In this document: positions 29,066 through 39,153 of the stretch, one piece after another
How the letters are laid out: the number at the start of each line of letters is the position of its first letter
Numbering within the stretch: position 1 is the first letter of the stretch
Assembly (NCBI GenBank): GCA_905250115.1
Contig: CAJNOI010000019.1
Span: 680,030-744,029, forward strand
Length of the DNA stretch: 64,000 bases
Direction: 5' to 3'
Source of the DNA: Adineta steineri
Lineage: Eukaryota > Rotifera > Eurotatoria > Adinetida > Adinetidae
Program-made: the position numbers and the translations under genes
The notes under the pieces: generated by a model
The model's input: only the letters and a program-made list of their open reading frames with translations
Databases searched by the model: none
What the model was told of the DNA's origin: nothing

Positions 29066-30368
29066 GGAACATAAACGATGGTTTTCACTGTTTTCTTATT
29101 CTACTTGAATTATATGTGAAAGAATGTGAAAAAAAGATTCTTGAAATATAAATTCAAATGAAAATAGATATACAAATTTAATATAGGTCATTTGATCAAC
29201 TGCTATGAGTGTGTGTTCTGTTATCAAATAAACAGTCTGGTTGATTGAAGAGAAGTCAATGAAGAAGAGAGAAAAAATAAGAAAAGTCATGTACTCTGTA
29301 GTGGATTAGTTCATAAAAGAATGAATATAAGTACAAAAATTTGGCTAAATGATCATCGCTGTGCAATGGTGGCATTTTAATAACAGAAGACGTTCAAAAA
29401 CTCATAAACGGACGTGATAATAACTGTGAGTGCAGTGAGAATACTTACAGATATGCGAGTATAGAATGTCGATATGCACGTGTGTGTGTCAACGTGATTA
29501 ACGATAGATGAAAAAGTAGGTCAAAGCTGCATATAATACTCACATCTGATCACACTCTAGATAGATATAATATAAAAAATATACTTGCAATGAAACTGAT
29601 ATGTTTTATAAAGCTATACCCAATAAATCAACAACATAGAATCCAAAAAGATAGTGAAAAAAATCTAAAGATTATTTAACTCTTTCATGTTACATTAATA
29701 TGACCGACAAGGAGCAACTGACGCCTCTAGTATTTAGTACAAATTATTCTTTAGATGTTTCCAAATATTCTTACTTAACTTCTAGTATTATTATTTTATA
29801 TATACAATAACTATATTTTGAGAGAGGTGGGTGTGAGACTTGAATATAATACCTACAGCCATAACCAACCACTCACCCACACCTACACTCTCAAGATATT
29901 CGAAACTATTTTTCTGAATCGGCAACTTTATATTCGTTTTATAAAAAAATTAGAATCAATTTAAAGACAGCTATTAACCTACAATAAGAGCCATATATAT
30001 ATTAAATATTTTTCGTTTATCTTTTGATCGTTGCAAGATTACGTGTTGTAATTAATCAGTGAACATAAGCTTTTCCTATCAATTTGTCTGAACTGTTTTG
30101 CATTTCTGCACAATTTTTTAAGACCTTCGCATGAAAGTGTCTGTTTGTGGACGCAAAATAATTTTTCATCAATTGCAAAGCCTAGTTGCGTGAATATACA
30201 TCTATCACAATTCTATAGAGGTGGAGTGTATAAATAAACTCATAATTACTCAAACTCAATTATTTTTCATTTAGTTATTGTATTTAGACCCTCAAAATGA
30301 TCGATTCAGTAGTTGATTGTTCTTGTTTATTTGTAAATGATAGAGAGAAAAATAATTTCTTGAATTGT
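29066..30368. other. intergenic region between convergent genes
   Basis: No gene supported. It holds the fold-back motif at 29816-29896 and some GA-rich and AT-rich sequence. Confidence 0.5.
29816..29896. repeat. telomere-like hairpin
   Basis: TTTGAGAGAGGTGGGTGTGAG is inverted by CTCACCCACACCTACACTCTCAAG (29872 onward) around a roughly 35-base loop. The outer arms TTGAGAG/CTCTCAAG pair exactly. Confidence 0.7.
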
Positions 30369-32188
30369 TCATGTATACAAATCATCATCATCATCTGTAT
30401 AAGTAATTGATCCTTGACTAGCATCACCTAAGAATTAGATATGGCTATTATTGAGAGAATAAATTGTTCAAAGTCTCTTACCATTGTTATTAATATTTTC
30501 TGGGAATTTGAAGTTGCCAAGTGGTAATCCATACTTGTATGATTGTAACATATGTGCAAAAATTTCGTACTTACGAATATCAGTATTCAATGCTTCGCAG
30601 CAACGTGGATAATATGCCATAGCTTGTTCAAAATGTTCTCGTTTAATGATAAGATCAGTCACATTAGAATCATTATTTTGCTTTGACTGTTCCATTTTTT
30701 GTTCGTTCTCGGTTAATTGATGGATAGCCGCTTTAACGGCTCTTCTACATATTTCGATAATACTAGCACTACTCCCTCCACATAATACTGTAGCCAATAG
30801 TTTAATATCTACATCTTTAGCTAAAGAACATTTTCGTAGCGCAATCTTAAGAATAGCATATCGAGCTGTTTCGTCGGGAAGTGGAATATAGATTGTTTGA
30901 TCAAGACGACCTAAAACAGAGAATCTTTGTATTTATTCTTTCAAATTTGATCTCCATTTTAAAATCTCACCCGGTCGAAAAATGATCTCATCAAGTCGAT
31001 CAGGTCGATTTGTTGCACCAATAATAAATAATTTTATTTTGTAATTGATACCATCTATTTCATTTATTATCTGGTTAATGAGACGCTCAGATGATTTATT
31101 GCCATAAGGCACATTATTATCACGAAGATTGTCTATAGAATACAATTACAATTAGAATTAACATTTTTTTTTCACTTTGTCTTACATAAACAATCGAGCT
31201 CGTCGATGAGTAGTATACAAGGTGACATTTGACGAGCTTTCTCGAATGTACTGCACAGATTATTTTTGCTATCATTATCTGATGACAAGGAGAGCAATTC
31301 AAGGCAATTGACTGAAATAAAGTTGATATTACATTCATTGGCAAGTGCCCTGGCCAACATTGTTTTTCCTTTACATAAAATATACAGTTCAGTTTCTAAA
31401 CATTACTATAAGAACTTACCACAACCAGGTGGACCATACAAAAGCACACCACGTGAAGGTGCCATACCGAATCGAATATATCTTTCGTCATATACATTTG
31501 AACACAGAATAAATTCTTTCAATACTTCTTTTATATCTTCCATACCACCAATATCATCAAAATCGACTTCATTTATCGATGATTCTCCGATTTCACGTTC
31601 AACTGGCTCACCTTCACAATCAATAATTGTTTCTGGTGCTACGATACAGTATGGACTTGGTTCAGTGTCAATGACCTTGAACTCGACTGTAATATTCGTC
31701 TTTATTGGAACAATAAATATATCACTGATGCGAACGGGTCGGTAGGCGTCGAAAAAATACTGATGCAAATATTGTTGCACAACATTTCTTGTGATATCTT
31801 TCAAAGTATTAGCAATGGGTAAAACATGAATACGTGTGCCATACTTAACATGTGGACACCCATGAATGAAAATGATATCATTTGCTTTTACTCGTAAATT
31901 GTTTTGTATAACATGATTCACTCGAATATGATCATCCTGACATGAATCATCAGAAAAGACACTACAGATAGTTTCACGTCGTTTCCTTGATTTGAGTTTT
32001 ACTGTATCACCACAAAATAGCTCTAGTTTATTCATGGTTGTCGAAGATAATCTCACCACACTAGTATCATTGTCGAGCGCATCTTCGATTAACAATTGAT
32101 CAGGATGATCTACTTGATCTACAATTCATGAAACGAAATAAAATGAAGTAAACAGTGGGAGTTTATACTCACGCAAGTCAGTAGTCAT
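30369..32188 (-). CDS. CDC48/p97 (VCP)-like AAA protein lacking the D1 ATPase domain
   Basis: Six exons (32188-32173, 32118-31420, 31368-31186, 31132-30971, 30910-30482, 30427-30369) sum to 1548 bp, 515 aa, against about 806 aa for p97. Residues 1-190 match the p97 N domain in order (RRETICSVFSDD, NLRVKANDIIFIHGC, HVLPIANTLKDITRN, PVRISDIFIVP, IDCEGEPVERE). After NEVDFDDIGG the sequence switches to the second ATPase domain (D2): RFGMAPSRGVLLYGPPGCGK (Walker A), CILLIDELDCL (Walker B), SERLINQIINEIDGI, IIGATNRPDRLDE, RPGRLDQTIYIPLPDE, then the p97 C-terminal region and an acidic DDDDDLYT tail like the DDDLYG end. The aromatic D2 pore loop (MWFGESE in p97) is replaced by SLSSDNDSK. N-domain cofactor binding and D2 ATPase may persist, without normal threading. 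Confidence 0.88.
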
Positions 32189-32854
32189 ATTATTTCTTGC
32201 AAGATAATTCGATCAAAATTTATGATCTACAAATCGGAGGTATATATAAGAAACGTTCTTGTCTTAATAAATAAATATTCTACACTGTCGCTATAAACAG
32301 TAAAGTTGCTCAATCATAATGTAAAACGTTAGTAAAGAAATCGCTATGTACGTGTCATACAACGATAAATGAAACAGAATAGCAATGCAAACACACTGAT
32401 TTACCGTCAGTTTGCTTTGCATTCTGCGTAAAACATGCGCCATCTTTTGATAACAATATTGCTTCAAGCAATATGATAATAGAAGAAAATTTACAGAGAT
32501 TTAGATGACAACAACTTATTTTGTATCATTTATGTAACCAAATATGTAACAGCATATCATGTATAGATTTCAAAATCTCTTTATTCACCAGCTTCACTCA
32601 AGTGTATAAAGGTTGTAGTATTCTGCTAATGGTCATAAATGAGTCACTCATCAAGTATTTCATATTTTAAAAAGTTTTGAACATAGCTCTGCTATCATCT
32701 TTCTATCTGTTACTCTAATAGTATTCAGATTATTTTGACAATGAGTTTTTAATTGTTTCTGTCATGATTATCAATACATTGCATCATATAAGGTAGGAAC
32801 ATGAAATTACTCGATGTACATAAAAACACGCGTAATACACTATAACAGTCAGTA
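32189..32854. promoter_or_regulatory. shared upstream region of a divergent gene pair
   Basis: These 666 bp separate the starts of the p97-like gene (-) and the PP1-like gene (+) and contain no gene. They should hold both promoters. I could not identify a specific element. Confidence 0.4.
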
Positions 32855-34559
32855 ATGATGACATTAAAGTTAAACATGGATAATTTAATTGAACGACTTC
32901 TCGAAGGTCTGTTTTAACTTTGATTTCTCTTTTGAGGAATATTCATGAATAAATTTCTTTCTTTATTGAAGCGCGTGAAGTTCCGATATCAGAGAAATTT
33001 GTTCAGATATCCGATGATGAAATTAAATTTTTATGTGAAAAATCAAAAGAGATTTTTCTCAGTCAACCCGTACTTCTTGAACTTCAAGCTCCCATCAATA
33101 TTTGCGGTAAGATGAAGACTATACAAAAAAACGATGAGAGATTCATTTAACTACTATATGAGATTAATGGTTCAGATTCTTATCATATATTTTGTTAGGT
33201 AATATTTGCGGTCAATATACTGATTTGCTTCGTCATTTCGATCAGGGTGGATTTCCATATGAATCCAATTATTTGTTTCTTGGTGGTTATGTTAATCGTG
33301 GTAAACAATCCTTAGAAACAATATGTCTACTGCTTGCTTACAAAGTTCGTTAATTTTCTATACAATTTAAATTTATTTTATATTTGACAGATAAAATATC
33401 CAAATAACATTTTCTTACTACGAGGAAGTCACGAATGCGCGTCATTAAGTCGCATCTGTGGTTTCTATGATGAATGTAGGTATTATTTACACTTATTTAT
33501 TCTTTGAAATATTAACAGTTTGTATATAATTATATTACTTTAACGTTCATTATTGTAACTATCCATAGGCAAACGACGATGCAATATCAAGATATGGAAA
33601 GCATTCACTACAGTAAGGCTAATATCTTTTCTCTTTTTCGAGAAATATTTCTGTATATATAATCTGCTTTAAGTGTTTCAATTGTCTTCCAATAGCCGCT
33701 ATTATCAATGAGAAAATCTTTTGTTGTCATGGAGGTCTTTCGCCTGAGCTCTATAGTTTAGAACAAATTCGACGCATCCAACGACCAACTGATGTACCAG
33801 ATATGGGTAAGGAATACTTGTAGTATCGTATAGAGAGGAGTATCTAACGATAAGACTTTAAATAATAAGGGAATTTTCATCTCTTTTCTTAATCTATATT
33901 GCTCAGGTCTGCTTACTGATCTGCTATGGTCTGATCCAGATAGTGAAGTGGAGAATTGGAGTGAAAATGATGCTGGGATTTCGTTTAGATTTGGTGCTAG
34001 TACTGTAAATAAAGTAGATCATTGAATAAATTTTTGTTCTATTTTTTATTGATAAACACGATTTTTTTAGTTTTTAAGTCGATTTAATATGGATCTAATA
34101 TGTAGAGCGCATCAGGTAAGACTTTAGATATATTCTTTAAGATTTTATTTGGCTTTAAAGGTTACTGAAAATGGTTATGAGTTTTTTGCTGATCGTCAAT
34201 TGGTCACTATCTTTTCAACTCCGGACTATGTTGGTGAATTCGATAATGCGGGTGCTCTTATGCGAGTCGATCAAAATTTAATGTGCTCATTTATGGTATG
34301 ATAGATTTTACAATTAGTTTCTCTAATGTGGTATATCTTTTCTCTTCTCTAGGTGCTTCCTTCGAAGATAAAGAAAATTGAGAAACAAGATGATCTAAAT
34401 CTCAAATTGATCCATGCAACACAAGTCTCAACTAATAATATAAGCAATTTATCTTTAATTCGAATGGATATTTGCCATAAATATGTAAAATGGGCCGATA
34501 TAGACGATGTTATACCATCTAATGAACCAACATTGTACGCACTTTATAAAGAGCTTTAA
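32855..34559 (+). CDS. PP1-type protein phosphatase homologue lacking catalytic residues (pseudophosphatase)
   Basis: About nine exons with 50-90-bp introns; exon 1 is 32855-32906, exon 2 32972-33106 and exon 3 begins at 33199. The fold follows PP1 throughout ([110 protein letters not shown]). The metal-binding motifs are altered: GDIHGQ is GNICGQ, GDYVDRG is GGYVNRG, and RGNHE is RGSHE. HGG and RAHQ are kept. Thus D64, H66, D92 and N124 (PP1 numbering) are lost, and hydrolysis is not expected. PP1's typical tail is replaced by about 65 unrelated residues ending YALYKEL. The intact frame across all exons argues for a maintained non-catalytic role, perhaps binding PP1 regulators. Three ATGs are near the start; the first is used. 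Confidence 0.87.
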
Positions 34560-34702
34560 ATGATTTTGGTTTATCTAAACCAATCCTCTTTCACATCTTC
34601 AATTTTTTTTCTTAAACTATTAACTATTTCTTTATTAACAAAGGAAAGCAAAAGATAAATCATAAATACATGTAACAGATGCCTAAGATTTGCATAATGA
34701 AT

Positions 34703-34756
34703 AGGGTATGGGTATGTTTGCAAACGATATACACCCACACCCACCCCACACCCACC
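34703..34756. repeat. telomere-like fold-back motif
   Basis: AGGGTATGGGTATGTTTGC is followed by ACACCCACACCCACCCCACA (34731-34750). It lies between the convergent ends of the PP1-like gene and the small ORF. Confidence 0.6.
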
Positions 34757-34774
34757 ATCAGCAACGAACATTTG

Positions 34775-35050
34775 TTAATTTGTTGAGCGTTTTAAGTCAA
34801 GTTGTTTGGGTAAACTAAAAGAAATTCTTAAATTTCTTTTTATCATTTCTGTTAAATCGACCAGTATATTGCTGATCAATTCTATTCCTGATAATGATGA
34901 AAATGTTTCATCTTTTGGCTTCCACGCTGAATGTCTTAAGAACACAAACGGTCTATCTCCAAAAGTACCATCGATTAGTGTACCAAAACATGTAGATAAA
35001 TCATAAATAGCTATCATTTGTTTGCTAATACTGGATTGTTCTATACCCAT
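34775..35050 (-). CDS. hypothetical small protein (91 aa)
   Basis: An intact ATG-to-TGA frame, MGIEQSSISKQMIAIYDL to QLDLKRSTN. It contains FGTLIDGTFGDRPFVFLRHS and a helical segment IELISNILVDLTEMI. No signal peptide, membrane segment or known domain. It may be a single exon of a larger gene whose upstream exons I could not find, or a small bdelloid-specific gene. The 3' end abuts a fold-back motif. Confidence 0.4.
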   Translation of the reverse strand: MGIEQSSISKQMIAIYDLSTCFGTLIDGTFGDRPFVFLRHSAWKPKDETFSSLSGIELISNILVDLTEMIKRNLRISFSLPKQLDLKRSTN

Positions 35051-35952
35051 TATTGTAAAATCTATAAAATAAAAAGTTCTTGTTTATTAAAAAATAATCC
35101 AAACAATCGTTAGATTAAAAACCTAAACGGATAGAATTCTTACCAGTACTGCATATTCAAAATTCCACAGTTGTATTCATTTCTTTAAATAGCAAGGACT
35201 GCTATATTATAATTCAAGTAATAAATATCGTGCGCATTCGCTTCTTTCGTCGAAATGTTTTACATACAATATTTTTTGAAATTATATTCTTCATTAATCG
35301 ATAGCTCGTCATTTTCGCCTATTAGTCGTACCCATCGTGGAATAGTTTGAATAAATATCATACGTGTTCACTTCGTCGTTGAAAATGTCCTAGATAAAAT
35401 ATTCTAGAAATGAAATATAAAACTTATCAGAATGGGTATATATATGATCTTCAATTTTGTTGTTAACGGACCAACACCGACACACTCATGAACAACAACG
35501 ATTATTTTCTCAAACATTTGATCAATACAGAGCGTTAAACCGGAATATCTTCCACATGCAGTAGTTATCTTCTTACAACTTGACTAATTATGTTCATATT
35601 CACTGTTTTATCTAGAATATCTACTGGTATTGAAAAAATATGTCAGTTGTTTCATGACAAATACTTCTTTCGATCTTGCTTTATGATCTCATCGGAGGAA
35701 ATTATATGATAGTACGTCGATTATAGTAATTCTTAATAAAAATATATAAATTATATTTGAATCGCTGCTTAAGAATAATGAAATTATTATTTTATTTTGT
35801 GATCGACAGAATTGATCATAGATTATCATGAAAGGCAGTAGATAGAAATGCGAGTGGAGTGCATTTCTGTATTTATATCATTTCTCAGCCACACTCACAC
35901 CCTCAAAATAGCATCATGTAAAATTTTCGATTGAATATTCTTTTAATGATAA
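35051..35952. other. intergenic region
   Basis: No gene supported. A degenerate telomere-like arm (ACACTCACACCCTCAAAA, 35891-35908) lies just past the GH43 3' end, with GCGAGTGGAGTG as its weak partner at about 35850. Confidence 0.5.
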
Positions 35953-37578
35953 TTATTCATCAAGAAAAACATCAATTTCATCAATTTCAGCAAAATTCAT
36001 TCCTTTTGTAAGAGCTAAAGTATTAGCACCTTGTTTAAGACTTGCACGAACTATACTTGCACCCCACATATCCCATCCACTGTATACGATTGGTATTTCA
36101 ATTCGATTACCATTATTAACTGATAACCAATGTGTGGCAAGTGCATTTCCTGCCGATCCATTTCCATTACGAATAACTATTATATAAGTACCTGCTTTTG
36201 CACAATGTACAGTAAATTCAACTGTACTATCTGGAAAATCAATGTATCCTACTTTAATACCATTTGATGCACTTGGATGGGCGTGTTGATAGGGTCCATT
36301 CAAAAGACGTGCATGTTCTGCTTCATAACGATCTCGTAGTTGATCACCAGATGGTATACGTATTGGTATGTTAGGATTCATTGGTGAACCTAGATTTGGT
36401 GTTGAATCAGCATTCCATGTAAATTGTTGAGCACGAACTTGTCGAGTCCAACCCGAACCGCTATAACGTGCTGAATGATAAATAATCCAATCTTCTCGAT
36501 CATCAGGAGATTTTGTAAAACTTTGATGACCTGGTCCATAAATAGAATTGCCAGAACGAAATATTGGATTTGTTTGTTTCACCCAAGAAGCTGCGTTCAT
36601 TAGATTACTATTTATTGATGCTGTCATTAATCCAAGACAATAATCATTTGTCCATGAACCAGATGCTGAATAAACAAGTGATATCACACCATTGCGTATA
36701 GTTACTTGTGGTCCTTCATTAACATAGGGTCGATGATTTGTTTCCCAACTATAAACTGGTCTTGCAATTTCAATTCTTGCACTACTAATTGTCCATGGAT
36801 TTGACATTTGAGCAATATATAAAATTTGTCTTTCATCAACATCACCTTGCCAACCAGACCATATAAAATAGAGTTGACCTGAAGGATGTTGAAGTACAGT
36901 TCCATCAATAGCCCATTTATTTGTAGCATCAGTTATTTGTCCTCTCCAAACGAACGTACTAGTGAATGGGTCCGCATTGGTATTTTCAATAACAAACATA
37001 CGGTGATTTTCATTGCGATCATCGCAGGTGGTGGCCGCAAAATAGATATACCTTTTTTATCAATAAATATGATAGAAGATATTCATATAAATATATATAT
37101 ATATGTTTTTCTTACCAACGTGATTGAACGAAATGTAATTCTGGTGCCCATATAGCCTTACATGCTGCACCAGAATTAGGTGACCTCCATACAATTTGAC
37201 TTTCACCGGCATTCATAGATGTTAAACTACGTGATCGCCATATTCGAACATCTCCACCTGTCGTTCGTGTCGAATAATACCATCCATCTGTATGTTTATA
37301 TACCCATGGATCAGCTCCATCTTGAGCAATGACATTATAAAATGTATTTACATTTGCAGCTCGTATTGATTTCGATTCAAAAGCTTGAATTATAAAAAAA
37401 AGAGTTTAAATTGAAATACGGCTTCTACTCATGTTCTCTTAATAAAGCTAAATTGATCAATATTCATACGTACCATTGCTATTATTTTGATAAAATTCTT
37501 GTGCCTCTTCAATATAGAATGCATGTGTATGAAGAAAAATAATAGGAAAAATATTAATAAACACGGCAAACATTTTCA
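35953..37578 (-). CDS. secreted GH43-type glycoside hydrolase with a C-terminal carbohydrate-binding domain
   Basis: Three exons: 37578-37470, 37383-37116, 37051-35953, about 491 aa. Exon 1 gives a hydrophobic leader (MKMFAVLLIFFLLFFFIH). The donor at 37469 (GTATGA), not the one four bases earlier, keeps frame. The five-bladed propeller core shows the three GH43 acidic residues in order: Asp in AQDGADPWVYKHTDGWYY (base), Asp in KWAIDGTVLQHPSG (modulator) and Glu in YVNEGPQVTIRNG (acid). Residues about 350-491 (RYEAEHARLL to EIDEIDVFLDE) form a CBM6/35-like beta-sandwich. The expected activity is removal of arabinose or xylose units from plant or algal polysaccharide in the gut or outside. The family is rare in animals and common in bacteria and fungi, so acquisition by transfer with later intron gain is likely. 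Confidence 0.85.
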
Positions 37579-37807
37579 TGTTTTGATATTGTGAATAAAA
37601 AAAGAAAATATCAGATTATTTTCGTACCCATCGACATTCGTTTGTCTTATTTATTTACTTTTGATTTTACTTCCATTCATTGTCTTTTTTTTTCGAAAAA
37701 AACAGGGAAATTGGATCTGATCTTAACCGAAAATAATGATCACAAATGGATACATATCAATATATCAAAGAAAAATTAAAAAAAAACACACGCACAAGGA
37801 TTAGATG

Positions 37808-38838
37808 TCAATTCATCATACGTTGTTCTTGAATATACTGCCAATATTTTTTTCTTATTGGATCAATTTGTACTGCTAATCTTTCACAAAGGTTATTAAT
37901 CATTTTTTTATTTTCTTCTTGTTTTTCCTTTCGATCATCATCAATTAATAATTCAATCATATAAGCTAGTAAAAATTTCCATTGTTGATTATTAAAATTA
38001 TCTTTTTGAAATTTATTCTCATATAAATTCTGACAAAAATTCCATATACGTTGATCATTTAAATTTACTGAACGAAATCGAACAATACCACGTAAATAAT
38101 TCCATGCACTTTCATTATCTGGACATAATTCAATACGTTTTTCAACAAAATCTAATTCACGTTCAATAATATCATCTTTAAAACCAGTTGTATGAGCAAT
38201 AACAAAATAACGTTGATTCCATGCTGAATTATTTCTTATATCATCTCGTAATAAATGTTCAACATAATTTAATTCATCGGACCAAAGTGAATAAGTTCTT
38301 AGTAACCATTGACGATATTGCCAGGCATGATAATTTTTTGAATCACGCTCAATAATATCAGAAAGAAATGTTAATTCATTAGCTGTATGACCTAAACGTT
38401 CGACAATTAAACGACGATGTTCCCATACCTTAAGAAAATTTAAAAAATAATCAATAAATGCGAATTAATAAAATTTACTTGATAATTTTTTGGATTTTCT
38501 TTAATCATTTGTCCAATAAATGTTATTTCCTCATTTAAATCACATCCAAGATTATATAAAAGTTTACGTCTATAACACCAAACTGTATAATTAGCTGGAT
38601 TAAGTCGACATGCAACTTTAGTTAAATCAAGTGCACGTTCACTCATTTCATTTGATTGCATACATGCACGCATATAATTAAAGGTTTCACGAAATGAATC
38701 TGAATAAGCAATTTTAACTACAGCATGTGGACCATCATCTTGTTCAATTGGTACTACATCAGACCATTCAGGTCGAGCAGAAAATTGAAGTTGACTTGGT
38801 ACTCCTTCAGATTCATCATCAGATTCTGAATAAGACAT
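37808..38838 (-). CDS. FNTA: protein farnesyltransferase/geranylgeranyltransferase I alpha subunit
   Basis: Two exons (38838-38479 and 38428-37808) joined in phase 0, 326 aa, close to the family's size minus the proline-rich N-terminus of mammals. The PPTA repeats are evident: LNPANYTVWCYRRKLL, ENPKNYQVWEHRRLIV, RDSKNYHAWQYRQWLL, RNNSAWNQRYFVI and CPDNESAWNYLRGIV, each carrying the N-x-x-x-W-x-x-R signature. The alpha subunit forms a crescent around the beta subunit and supports prenylation of CaaX proteins such as Ras and Rho GTPases in the cytosol. The acidic start (MSYSESDDESEG) follows a clear ATG. No oddities. Confidence 0.93.
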
Positions 38839-39153
38839 ATTTCAATTTTTATCTGTTTCTTTTTTGTTAAATAAAAATCTAAAATGAAGATGATATTATT
38901 AATAATATTGTTTTTAACTTGTTTTGATCGTGATAAGTAGCATAGATTACTGTTTTATGAGATATAAAAAAAGAATGAGCAAGTGCATAGTTTAAATAAA
39001 AATATATATACAAGTCAATATAACTAAATTTTGATAAAGCAAAAAAAAAGAAAGCAGCAACTGAGTGTGTAGCACTATCTTTAGGAAGATTAAACGTGAG
39101 TTAGTCAAAATCATAAATGCAAAATAAATTTTATTTTTTGTGTTTTGTTTTGT

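Noticed and set aside
34806..35006. Plus-strand frame opposite the 91-aa ORF
   Set aside because: The minus-strand frame has a better start, end and composition; the plus frame looks like its mirror.
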